Virus record (IMG/VR): IMGVR_UViG_3300036393_000028
Coordinates: 1-51,693 of that record
Reading direction: 5' to 3' (one strand)
DNA: 51,693 nucleotides
From: a virus
A model generated the notes under the pieces. That model was not told the DNA's origin. It did not search any database and saw only the letters and a program-made list of their open reading frames with translations. The translations under genes were made by a program, and so were the position numbers. Shown piece by piece: positions 45,484-51,693 of this stretch (the first letter of the stretch is position 1; the number at the start of each line of letters is the position of its first letter).

Positions 45484-45556
45484 CTGGCAACCGGCGCCAT
45501 CCCTTCCGGGTAGGCGCGCCCCTCAACGCATGAGGGGCGTCCAACCGGGTTGCCAG
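45484..45556 (+). ncRNA. Structured RNA element (three-way junction) after the lysis genes
   Basis: A 73-nt stretch directly after the Rz1 stop. CTGGCAACC (45484-45492) pairs perfectly with GGTTGCCAG (45548-45556). Inside are two hairpins: 45495-45516 (CGCC/GGCG, then CCC/GGG) and 45517-45539 (CGCCCCTCA/TGAGGGGCG, loop ACGCA). It is followed by a terminator at 45575, so it could be the body of a small RNA or a protective 3' end of the late mRNA. Confidence 0.5.
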
Positions 45557-45574
45557 CCCACTCAATCTAACACC

Positions 45575-45611
45575 GGCCCGCTCCTTGGGAAACCAGGGAG
45601 CGGGCCTTTTG
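45575..45611 (+). terminator. Terminator of the lysis/late operon
   Basis: GGCCCGCTCC (45575-45584) and GGAGCGGGCC (45597-45606) form a perfect 10-bp stem with a 12-nt loop, then TTTTGCGTTT. It stands between the convergent lysis and SRAP operons. Confidence 0.88.
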
Positions 45612-45615
45612 CGTT

Positions 45616-46263
45616 TCAGTCCCCGCGCTGTCCGCGCGCCACGATCTGAATGTCGTTGTCCGCCAACGGCTTCTGCATGGCCTTGGCCTCGCTCCAGGGA
45701 AGCGTGAGCCAGGAGTGCCATTCCTCGGGATCTTTGAGAATGACAGGCATCGACTTGTGGTGGATCGGCTTCACGATGCCGTTCGGTTTCGTGGTCAGAA
45801 ATGTATAGAGGAGGTGGTCGCCTTCGATCGGCTCTTTCTTCGTGCCTCGCGTGCCTGTCCATTGCGTCCAGAAGCCCGCGAACATGAAGGGCGAGCGGTT
45901 GCTATTGAGCGCAAACCACACCGGCTCTTTCTTGCCCGTCTCCGGGTTCGGCTGCGGCGACCATTCGGCAAAGCTCGTCGCCGGCACCAAGCACCGGCTT
46001 TCGATGCCAAGATAGTCCCGCCAGAACGGCGCCCCGAGATTGCGGGCATTGGTGACCTTGTCGCGCTCGTCTGGCGGCGGTTCGAAGCCCCATCTCATCA
46101 TCACGATTTCAAGCTTGCTGGTGGCTGGCGATCGGCGGATGACCGGCGCCACGCGGTCCGGGTGGATACTGGTGTAATTGATGTCGACGTCAGGCGGGGC
46201 CTGGGCACCAGAGAACATGGCGAGCTGCTGCATGTTGCCTCGAATATTGTAGGTATTGCACAT
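45616..46263 (-). CDS. SRAP-family protein (SOS response-associated peptidase)
   Basis: A 215-aa HMCES/YedK-type protein. Catalytic Cys2 becomes N-terminal after Met removal (MCNTYN), where it can form a thiazolidine link to abasic sites in ssDNA. Other conserved parts: VMMRWGFEPPP, TNARNLGAPFWRDYLG, CLVPATSFAEW with its Glu, and HHKSMPVIL with its His. ATG 46263 is used so that Cys is residue 2. It is the last gene of an operon headed by a LexA-type box, in keeping with shielding of damaged phage or host DNA. Confidence 0.9.
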   Translation of the reverse strand: MCNTYNIRGNMQQLAMFSGAQAPPDVDINYTSIHPDRVAPVIRRSPATSKLEIVMMRWGFEPPPDERDKVTNARNLGAPFWRDYLGIESRCLVPATSFAEWSPQPNPETGKKEPVWFALNSNRSPFMFAGFWTQWTGTRGTKKEPIEGDHLLYTFLTTKPNGIVKPIHHKSMPVILKDPEEWHSWLTLPWSEAKAMQKPLADNDIQIVARGQRGD

Positions 46264-46556
46264 CATCTCCTCACGAGTGGCGTCCGGGGCCACCAATCAT
46301 CGCTGTAATCCCCGGTCCTGAAAAGGACCTCTGCGCCTGACGTACCGCGGCAACCTCGGTTCTTGCATTTCGCGGCCTTCGCGATCTGCTTCATGGTCGT
46401 TTCTGCTGGAAACTTCTTGAGCAGGACCTTTGCGTCCATCAGGCGCTTATGGCCGCAACCGAGACACTCCAGCACCATGTTGAGATTGAGCATGTCGACC
46501 TGAGCAAGCGTGACCTCGTCACGGGCGCTGCTCACGCCAAAGGGGCGACCGGCCAT
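46263..46556 (-). CDS. Small zinc-binding-type protein in the SOS operon
   Basis: A 97-aa protein with two Cys pairs (LECLGCGHKR and KCKNRGCRG) likely to hold a zinc ion. Followed by the SRAP gene with overlapping stop and start (TGATG). Function unknown; may bind DNA. Confidence 0.55.
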   Translation of the reverse strand: MAGRPFGVSSARDEVTLAQVDMLNLNMVLECLGCGHKRLMDAKVLLKKFPAETTMKQIAKAAKCKNRGCRGTSGAEVLFRTGDYSDDWWPRTPLVRR

Positions 46557-46559
46557 GGC

Positions 46560-46802
46560 TCACTCTGGTTTCTGCCTGATCACGCCCGTCGCCACCGGGC
46601 GCCAGAAATATTCAGGATCGCCGGTCAGTTGCTCGCCAAGCTTGTCGATTGATTTGGTGAGGGTGGCGCACATCGGCCGCACTTCCGAGCCGAAGTCCTG
46701 CGCATGCGCATATTTCAGCGTCCACAGGCGTGCCTCAAGCAACGCATTGAGCAATAAGGGCTTTTCTTCGGTGCCAAAAGATGATCTCCGGGCGCGCGTC
46801 AT
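46560..46802 (-). CDS. First gene of the LexA-box operon (unknown)
   Basis: An 80-aa protein with a helical core (LLLNALLEARLWTLKYAHAQ then SEVRPMCATLTKSIDKLGEQ). The ATG at 46802 lies 25 nt after the LexA-type box; a longer frame would include that box. No family recognised. Confidence 0.55.
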   Translation of the reverse strand: MTRARRSSFGTEEKPLLLNALLEARLWTLKYAHAQDFGSEVRPMCATLTKSIDKLGEQLTGDPEYFWRPVATGVIRQKPE

Positions 46803-46827
46803 GTCACACACTCCAAACTCACTACGA

Positions 46828-46862
46828 GAACACAATGAGAACAGAGCGGGCCGGGAGTCAAG
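46828..46862 (-). promoter_or_regulatory. LexA-type SOS box and promoter
   Basis: GAAC-N7-GAAC at 46828-46842 (GTTC-N7-GTTC on the transcribed minus strand) is the known direct-repeat LexA box of alphaproteobacteria. CTTGAC, the ideal -35 box, is at 46857-46862, so the -10 falls within the LexA box. Binding of host LexA would block this operon until DNA damage. Confidence 0.72.
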
Positions 46863-46865
46863 TCC

Positions 46866-47057
46866 CTATCGGGTGAAGGCCTCTACCCTCACGGTGACGG
46901 AACCCACGGTCACCGTCTTGCTCGGCGCATCCCATGCCTGTTGGGCGAGGGCTTCGAGGCGCTTTCGTGCTGGCAGCTTCGGAGCGGTTACGGTCACCTT
47001 CACGGCGCGGTTATAGGGCGTCGCCTTGACCTCCAGCACTTCCTTGAATGTCGCCAT
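46866..47057 (-). CDS. Small hypothetical protein
   Basis: A 63-aa beta-rich protein (NRAVKVTVTAPKLPARKRLE, ending SVTVRVEAFTR). No family recognised. It ends just before the SOS promoter. Confidence 0.5.
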   Translation of the reverse strand: MATFKEVLEVKATPYNRAVKVTVTAPKLPARKRLEALAQQAWDAPSKTVTVGSVTVRVEAFTR

Positions 47058-47089
47058 CCCCCATCCTGCCACTGGAGGTGGGGAGAGGG

Positions 47090-47422
47090 CTAGGGGCGGT
47101 TCGCCAGATCAAGGAGAACGTCAGCATGGCAAGGCTGATCGAGCGGGCACCAACAGGCGAGGTTCTTGCCGCGGAGCTTCACGAGGACATCAACCGAGGC
47201 ATCGTTGACCAACAACACACCCAAGAGTGCGCGCCGAAACAGTGCTACGGCCTGAGCGGCGTCTTTTACCTCGCCGCAGTGATACTGAGAGAAGCCGAGG
47301 CCGGGGCGCTCCCCAATGACAAACGGATTCCCGTAGGGGCCGGGCCGCGTGACCTTCACCGTGTTCGGCGGCATGCGCCAACCCTTCTTGCGTGAAAGCT
47401 GGATGCGGTGCGGCTTTTCCAT
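47090..47422 (-). CDS. DUF4326 protein
   Basis: A 110-aa protein with the DUF4326 hallmarks: HRIQLSRKKGWRMPPNTVKV, GPYGNPFVIG, and the C-terminal RGKNLACWCPLDQPCHADVL. The Cys-Trp-Cys and Cys-His suggest metal or nucleotide binding; function unproven. GGAGGAGAGG before ATG 47422 decides the start. Confidence 0.8.
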   Translation of the reverse strand: MEKPHRIQLSRKKGWRMPPNTVKVTRPGPYGNPFVIGERPGLGFSQYHCGEVKDAAQAVALFRRALLGVLLVNDASVDVLVKLRGKNLACWCPLDQPCHADVLLDLANRP

Positions 47423-47436
47423 ATCCTCTCCTCCAA

Positions 47437-47664
47437 TCAAGACATTTCAGGCGGGGCTGGAAGGGGTTGCCAGTGGGTGGCTGGCCAGTGCCGGTTGTTA
47501 AATTTCCCGAAGCCAGTGAAGCCCGCGCCGATGCCCGCACTGCGGTACCAGTCCACAGCTATGCGGCCCTCATGCAGATGGCCCTCCTTGCCAGTGAAGC
47601 GACCCACGAGAATTTTCGTCCCATCCTTCGGCGCCGTCTCAATCGGTTGCCACTCGCTCATCAT
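47437..47664 (-). CDS. DUF551-type protein
   Basis: A 75-aa protein with the DUF551 pattern: SEWQPIETAPKDGTKILVG near the start and THWQPLPAPP at the end. Common in phages; function unknown. ATG 47664 or 47661; the next upstream gene overlaps by 4 nt. Confidence 0.75.
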   Translation of the reverse strand: MMSEWQPIETAPKDGTKILVGRFTGKEGHLHEGRIAVDWYRSAGIGAGFTGFGKFNNRHWPATHWQPLPAPPEMS

Positions 47665-48023
47665 CTCTCTCCATCCTTCGGGGTGGCGTGGGATTCGAGA
47701 AGCGCCTTTTTCAGAGCCGGCCGGTGCTTCCGCATGATTTTGTTGACCGCGCGCTCCGCCTCTTTGCGAGGCTCGGCACGAGGCTTGAACACGCCGGCCT
47801 CGCGCAGAACGTCGAGCTTGCGTCGGTAGGCGCTTGCCGCCCTGTCGAGCGATACTCCCAGCGCGTCGAGCAGCCTGACCACGGTGAAGAACCCAGGGTC
47901 TTTGACCTTGCCGGTCTCTATCTGCGAGATCAGCGGATTGGAAACGCCGCTAGCTCGCTCCAAATCCCGTAACGTCCAGCCCTTGCATTCGCGGGCGACT
48001 GCGATCAGCTCACCAAGCCTCAT
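47661..48023 (-). CDS. XRE-family HTH regulator
   Basis: A 120-aa protein with an N-terminal XRE helix-turn-helix (MRLGELIAVARECKGWTLRD, VSNPLISQIETGKVKDPGFF) and a basic C-terminal tail (KEAERAVNKIMRKHRPALKK). It may control this right-arm operon or a second set of phage promoters. AAGGAG before ATG 48023 fixes the start. Confidence 0.8.
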   Translation of the reverse strand: MRLGELIAVARECKGWTLRDLERASGVSNPLISQIETGKVKDPGFFTVVRLLDALGVSLDRAASAYRRKLDVLREAGVFKPRAEPRKEAERAVNKIMRKHRPALKKALLESHATPKDGER

Positions 48024-48063
48024 CAGTCCATCTCCTTCGGGGTGGCGTCGTGCATGGCGCGGA

Positions 48064-48408
48064 TCAATCGCCTTCTCGACTTGGGTCATAAAGCGGGCAT
48101 GTTTTCTTGTGGTCCACGGCCTGCGGACAGTGAGGCCAGAAGCATTCGCCGTCCCTGCCGGCCTGGCAGTGCGGGTGATCTGCTGGCGGCCATTTGATCG
48201 GCTCGGGTGTCGCCTCTCTCGGCATCATCTTCGCGCCGTCGAGGCGAGCGCGGGCCTGTTCGTATTTGACGATAGCAGCCCGAGCAAGCAGGCTATAGTT
48301 GTCACGCTCATCCTTTGGCAGCGCGTCCCAATCGACCACGCGCTCATGGACAAGTGTGCATATTGCCTTCGCCGCCTCCTCAATAGCCTGCTCTCTGGGG
48401 GAGGTCAT
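48064..48408 (-). CDS. Hypothetical Cys/His-containing protein
   Basis: A 114-aa protein: helical N-terminal half (REQAIEEAAKAICTLVHERV) and a C-terminal part with five Cys and several His (DHPHCQAGRDGECFWPHCPQ then DHKKTCPLYD), likely zinc-binding. ATG 48408 overlaps the upstream stop. Function unknown. Confidence 0.55.
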   Translation of the reverse strand: MTSPREQAIEEAAKAICTLVHERVVDWDALPKDERDNYSLLARAAIVKYEQARARLDGAKMMPREATPEPIKWPPADHPHCQAGRDGECFWPHCPQAVDHKKTCPLYDPSREGD

Positions 48409-49202
48409 GGGCGCTTGGCCTTTCGCAGAAGCTTGCCTTCGATGTGGCTGGCAACCGTCGCCTGACATTCAAGCGCCTCATACGCGTCGTATTCTTCCCG
48501 GCGGTGATGCTTCTCCGCGATGCGCATGATCTGACCGCCGCACTTGCCGGCAATCGCAGCGGCTTCCTTGAAGGCTTCACGGCGCGCCTGTCGGATCAAA
48601 TCGCCTGTCGTCGTGCTCATCTGTGGGGTGAGGGCGGTACGGGCGCGATCTCGGGCGTCACCGATTATTTCGATCACCCATTTCAAAACCAACGGGTTGC
48701 CCTGGAGCTTCTCCTGAGCGGCACACAGGGCGTCGTCCAGGTCTTTCACCAGATCCACAAGCCTCCCCTTCTCTGCGGAGAGGGATTCGAGGAGGGTGGC
48801 GACGGCGCGCAGTTCTTCCGCGCCAGGACCGGCCTGCGATGATGTCGCGTCATTGTCGATGGATTGCGCGCCGCGTCTCAGCATCTCCACCACTCCCGCC
48901 ACATCCGGGGATGGGGGAGTGGTTATGGGAGCCGCGAATAGGCGAGCCTGAAGCGCAACAGCCATGCGGCGGGTCCATATCCTGTCACCTCGGTCACTCA
49001 GTTCTGCCGGCTCCGTGCTCAGAATGATCTGCTCGACTTCGTCGACAGTCAGCGCCTCCCCACCCGCAGGGGCGGGGGAAGCGAGGGCGGCGAGAACATC
49101 CCGGAGATCGGCGGTATGAACGAACATCGTCTTGTGGTTCGGATGAGCAGCAGCCAGATTGGCGGTCAGCCGTCGCAGCGCCTCAGCGGGGTTGTGGGTC
49201 AT
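48405..49202 (-). CDS. Hypothetical phage protein, helical
   Basis: A 265-aa protein with long helices (VAGVVEMLRRGAQSIDNDAT, LESLSAEKGRLVDLVKDLDD) and a C-terminal segment of the common phage accessory type (IRQARREAFKEAAAIAGKCG, then EEYDAYEALE). No enzyme motif seen. ATG 49202 is the first good start; the 57-aa gene upstream overlaps it by 20 nt. Confidence 0.55.
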   Translation of the reverse strand: MTHNPAEALRRLTANLAAAHPNHKTMFVHTADLRDVLAALASPAPAGGEALTVDEVEQIILSTEPAELSDRGDRIWTRRMAVALQARLFAAPITTPPSPDVAGVVEMLRRGAQSIDNDATSSQAGPGAEELRAVATLLESLSAEKGRLVDLVKDLDDALCAAQEKLQGNPLVLKWVIEIIGDARDRARTALTPQMSTTTGDLIRQARREAFKEAAAIAGKCGGQIMRIAEKHHRREEYDAYEALECQATVASHIEGKLLRKAKRP

Positions 49203-49356
49203 GGGGAGTCTCCAGGGTGAGTGCGGCACGCAGATGTTCCTCGGCAATCTCAAGCTTCAAGGACATGTCCTTCCAGGCTCGGCCGTAGACGCCACGACTG
49301 TTTTCAGTGCGGAACGCATCGAGCGCCGCGAGGTATTTTTCTACCGCTGTCCTCAT
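49183..49356 (-). CDS. Small helical protein
   Basis: A 57-aa protein (MRTAVEKYLAALDAFRTENS, then LKLEIAEEHLRAALTLE). ATGA coupling to the upstream gene and a 20-nt overlap with the downstream gene support it. Function unknown. Confidence 0.5.
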   Translation of the reverse strand: MRTAVEKYLAALDAFRTENSRGVYGRAWKDMSLKLEIAEEHLRAALTLETPHDPQPR

Positions 49357-49718
49357 GTCGTTTGCCCCTCTGTAATAGCGGCGAGAAGGGCGGCGGCGCG
49401 GCGGAAATCTTCGCTGCCGACAACTGCCTCATAGGCGGGCTCGACATGGAGGCGGCATGAGACGGTGAGATTGTCCTCAGCATGCGGCCACACCAGCGCA
49501 TGCCTTGCAAACGGCTCCAGCGCCGCCGTGAGTTGCGCCTTCTCAGCGACCACGAACCCGGCCTGATCAAGGATGCGGAGGGCGGCGGCAATTTCCTTCT
49601 CCACCGTGAATGCGCACGCTTCGACATACTGGCGCTCCTGATCAGCATTGAGCTTCAGGGCCTTCGCATCGGCGCGCGTCTTCGCCTCCGCAATTGCTTT
49701 CAGTTCTTCTGGTTTCAT
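49353..49718 (-). CDS. Hypothetical phage protein
   Basis: A 121-aa helical protein (MKPEELKAIAEAKTRADAKA, then QYVEACAFTVEKEIAAALRI) with a later segment AEDNLTVSCRLHVEPAYEAV. Coupled to both neighbours by ATGA. Function unknown. Confidence 0.5.
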   Translation of the reverse strand: MKPEELKAIAEAKTRADAKALKLNADQERQYVEACAFTVEKEIAAALRILDQAGFVVAEKAQLTAALEPFARHALVWPHAEDNLTVSCRLHVEPAYEAVVGSEDFRRAAALLAAITEGQTT

Positions 49719-49909
49719 GTCTGGGGCTCCTGATCCAGGGCGCGGGCCTCTCGCACAGAGGCAAGCTCTTTCCAAAGAGCGTCGCGGCGCTCCTCAAGGC
49801 GAACGATCTGTGTGTGCTCCTGGCTGTCGTGCAGGCGCTCGCGCGCCCATTTGAGGTCATCGAGGATGTCTGCTTCTGAGCGCAGCGGACGGGTGAGAAG
49901 GTCGGTCAT
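49715..49909 (-). CDS. Small coiled-coil protein
   Basis: A 64-aa charged helical protein (ILDDLKWARERLHDSQEHTQ, IVRLEERRDALWKELASVRE). ATGA overlaps on both sides. Function unknown. Confidence 0.5.
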   Translation of the reverse strand: MTDLLTRPLRSEADILDDLKWARERLHDSQEHTQIVRLEERRDALWKELASVREARALDQEPQT

Positions 49910-50322
49910 GGGCGGAAATCCAAGACGACGTCATCCGCGTAGAGTGGCCGGACGACCTTCCACGAATTGGTGTTGACGATGACGCGCGCGATGTCGTTGA
50001 TGCGCAAGTTGCTGCGAAGGGTGTCTTCGTCAGGCAGGTTGCGGGCCTCGATTTCCTCGCGGGTCTCGATCTTGCCACCCAGATAGTGCATCGGACCTGT
50101 GGCAATTTCCTTGCTGTCAAGGTCTCGCGGCCCCCTGGCACGCGTCGAGAACGAGAAGCCGAAGGGCGTAGCCGCGTGGCGCTCCTTGATCGAACGGGCC
50201 ATCTCCATCGCCTTCTCGACATCCCAGGACGGAATTGCCTGCGTCGTTTCTTCGTTGAAGAACGTGCCAGGGCTATAGAACGTGACGAAGTGGGCTTCGA
50301 CTTTTCCATCATTCATTCTCAT
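49906..50322 (-). CDS. Conserved phage hypothetical protein
   Basis: A 138-aa protein (HFVTFYSPGTFFNEETTQAI, ERHAATPFGFSFSTRARGPR, KVVRPLYADDVVLDF). The type occurs in phages of rhizobia and relatives, function unknown. AAGGA lies 10 nt before ATG 50322, inside a leader repeat shared with the upstream gene. Confidence 0.55.
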   Translation of the reverse strand: MRMNDGKVEAHFVTFYSPGTFFNEETTQAIPSWDVEKAMEMARSIKERHAATPFGFSFSTRARGPRDLDSKEIATGPMHYLGGKIETREEIEARNLPDEDTLRSNLRINDIARVIVNTNSWKVVRPLYADDVVLDFRP

Positions 50323-50331
50323 CTCTGCGCA

Positions 50332-50347
50332 TCCTTTCGTGTTTCGA
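50332..50347. repeat. Leader repeat with ribosome site, copy 1
   Basis: TCCTTTCGTGTTTCGA here recurs exactly at 50934-50949. On the minus strand both copies end in AAAGGA just before a start codon (50322 and 50925). Confidence 0.6.
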
Positions 50348-50349
50348 GA

Positions 50350-50925
50350 TCAGGCCGCGTGAATTCGCGTTGAAAGTGCAGCGCGCTCGACCTCGGTGAG
50401 GTCCCAGGCAGCGACGACAAGCCAGAGGTCGCCCTTGCCGATGCGCCGAAGCAGGTAGGGGTCACGCACCGGCACTGGCGTCCATTCGGCCTCCCAGAGG
50501 ACGTGATAGTTGGCGAGCCCCCGTCTCGGGCGAAGCTTGATAGGGATCAGCGGAAGGGCAGCGCGGGCATTGGTGATGCCAGTGCCCGGAACATTCTTGA
50601 AGGAGCCTGATGGGAATTCGATGCTCTTCGAGGCGCTCCGTGACCAACCGTCGGTCGTGAACCGGCAACTCCCGTTACGCCACATTGTGCAGATGGCGGC
50701 CTTCTGGTCGGCCCGCGCTATTGCCAGCTTCGGGTGGCCGGTGGCGTCCAGTCCAGCCCGCTTAATGCTCTCCAGAGCCTGGATGATGGTCCGCCCCTGA
50801 GCCAGCAGCTGATATGTCCGCTGCAGCTCCCAGTCGATCGGCTCGCTATAGTGCTGGTGCTTTTTGTATTCGCGATAGAGTTCGCGCGCCTCAGCCTTGG
50901 TCATCTCAATCTTGGCAACTTCCAT
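50350..50925 (-). CDS. Hypothetical phage protein
   Basis: A 191-aa protein with a helical N-terminal half (MTKAEARELYREYKKHQHYS, QLLAQGRTIIQALESIKRAG) and a second half with RPRRGLANYHVLWEAEWTPV, PVRDPYLLRRIGKGDLWLVV, a beta-rich domain. No named family. GGAGGTCTCC-type leader with AAAGGA before ATG 50925. Confidence 0.55.
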   Translation of the reverse strand: MEVAKIEMTKAEARELYREYKKHQHYSEPIDWELQRTYQLLAQGRTIIQALESIKRAGLDATGHPKLAIARADQKAAICTMWRNGSCRFTTDGWSRSASKSIEFPSGSFKNVPGTGITNARAALPLIPIKLRPRRGLANYHVLWEAEWTPVPVRDPYLLRRIGKGDLWLVVAAWDLTEVERAALSTRIHAA

Positions 50926-51187
50926 GGGAGGTCTCCTTTCGTGTTTCGAACTGGTCGATGTTGACGGGGTGGGGGATGGCGGGGTCGGAGTGCCACCGCT
51001 TCACTTCGATGACCTTCGGGCCGTACATGACGCGGGCGCCAGCGCCGCCACAGGCTGGGCACTGGTAGAACTCAGGCTTCCCTTGCATGCAGAACAGCGA
51101 GCCGGTGCCACGACACAGGCGGCAGATGAGGTTCTGCACCGCCCTGACCATAGCCCCGCTCATGAGGATGGGAGATTGGGACGTCAT
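50906..51187 (-). CDS. Zinc-ribbon (DnaJ-like Cys-rich) protein
   Basis: A 93-aa protein with two CxxC(x)G(x)G knuckles, LICRLCRGTGSLFC and QCPACGGAGARV, like the zinc-binding centre of DnaJ. It may bind nucleic acid or proteins. ATG 51187 overlaps the upstream DUF1643 stop (ATGA). Confidence 0.65.
   Translation of the reverse strand: MTSQSPILMSGAMVRAVQNLICRLCRGTGSLFCMQGKPEFYQCPACGGAGARVMYGPKVIEVKRWHSDPAIPHPVNIDQFETRKETSHGSCQD
50934..50949. repeat. Leader repeat with ribosome site, copy 2
   Basis: Second exact copy of the 16-bp element described at 50332-50347. It also encodes the end of the zinc-ribbon protein. Confidence 0.6.
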
Positions 51188-51693
51188 GACGGGCGCCTCC
51201 ACTCGATGAGAGGCGTCGAGTAGGCGAGCATCAGCGGATGGCGAGGCTGGCCATCCTGAGCTGTTCCCCAGCACATCAGCCGGCACCCGACGCGGTCGGC
51301 TATGGCGACGACGTCACGCCAGCGGGAGCGGAGGTGTGGTGGCAGCTTTCCGAGCGGGCCCCAGGCTGCGATATGCAGGTCGGCGTCACGCAGTGCCTGC
51401 TCGATATGCCGGTCATTGTCGGGGCCGATTGGATCGGCAGCTGTCTTCAGAGCGTTGACGTCCGTGGCCCGGAAGGCGAATTCATTGATCTTGACCAGAT
51501 GGCGGACGCCAAGGAGCCGGAGGAACCCCATGTCCTTGCGGATCGTGTGGTCGTCCTTCGAGGCATCGGCTGTGGACGGGTTCACGCCGCAAATCACAGC
51601 GGTGCCCGCTCCCGAGCCCAGATCGCGGGTCAGGGTGTAGCGCCAGGTCTGGCAATCCGAGATGATGGCCGTGCCGGTCTCGATCATCCCCAT
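51184..51693 (-). CDS. DUF1643 protein
   Basis: A protein of 169 aa to the window edge, with DUF1643 hallmarks: WRYTLTRDLG, AVICGVNPSTADASKDDHTI, MGFLRLLGVRHLVKINEFAF and the C-terminal end LMCWGTAQDGQPRHPLMLAY. The family is widespread in phages with no proven function. Its ATG is the last codon in the window, so an earlier start outside cannot be excluded. Confidence 0.85.
   Translation of the reverse strand: MGMIETGTAIISDCQTWRYTLTRDLGSGAGTAVICGVNPSTADASKDDHTIRKDMGFLRLLGVRHLVKINEFAFRATDVNALKTAADPIGPDNDRHIEQALRDADLHIAAWGPLGKLPPHLRSRWRDVVAIADRVGCRLMCWGTAQDGQPRHPLMLAYSTPLIEWRRPS

Overview
The window is a nearly complete, gene-dense (about 60% G+C) temperate phage genome or prophage of a short-tailed (podovirus, P22-like) type. 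It probably comes from an alphaproteobacterium of the Hyphomicrobiales (rhizobial order). That host call is an inference from sigma70-like promoters of the CTTGAC/CTATAT kind, a GTTC-N7-GTTC type LexA box, and the rhizobial style of many small genes. The window starts exactly on the integrase stop codon and ends exactly on the first codon of a DUF1643 gene, so attachment sites and flanking host DNA are not visible.

Layout. (1) 1-5938, leftward early operon: tyrosine integrase, excisionase-like protein, HNH protein, a Bet/RecT-type annealing protein and a string of ATGA-coupled small genes, including one with 28 consecutive Cys-every-third-residue triplets. (2) 5939-7141, immunity region: a CI-like repressor with an S24 autopeptidase domain, divergent promoters and four related operator-like sites. 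(3) 7142-15583, rightward early and replication genes: Cro-like and other HTH proteins, an MT-A70 adenine methyltransferase fused to an HNH-AP2 endonuclease module, a DnaN-like sliding clamp, RusA, a protein consisting essentially of DnaA domain IV, a replication-initiator-like protein, a winged-helix protein and a NusG-like protein that probably drives late transcription. (4) 15584-16770: structured RNA, a tRNA-like sequence (anticodon CAT) and a RelE/HigA-type toxin-antitoxin module with its operator.

(5) 16771-33717, virion genes: four adhesin or decoration-type proteins, DUF5681 small terminase, large terminase, P22-type portal, scaffold, N4-gp56-type major capsid protein, head completion proteins, a gp10-like DNA stabilisation protein, three tandem paralogues and three ejection proteins. 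(6) 33488-41605, accessory (moron) region of lower G+C with many strand changes: exported and membrane proteins, a DUF4258/HTH toxin-antitoxin pair, an unrecognised three-gene operon (36655-38564), a signal-peptide nuclease and a GrlR-like protein. Several of these genes use matching promoters placed so that their mRNAs should be leaderless. (7) 41811-45477: tail fibre and lysis cassette (membrane proteins, an HNH gene, amidase with a C-terminal membrane segment, overlapping Rz/Rz1), ending in a compact structured RNA and a strong terminator. (8) 45616-51693, leftward right arm: an SRAP-type peptidase operon behind a LexA-box-like site, a Cro/C1-type regulator, and small DUF4326, DUF551, zinc-ribbon and DUF1643 genes.

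How it works together. CI would hold both early operons off; its S24 domain and the LexA-type box tie induction and the SRAP operon to DNA damage. The phage supplies its own clamp, DnaA-like DNA binding domain and resolvase for replication and a NusG paralogue for late transcription. The moron region and the two toxin-antitoxin pairs probably serve the lysogen. All calls come from reading the sequence; no database search was possible.
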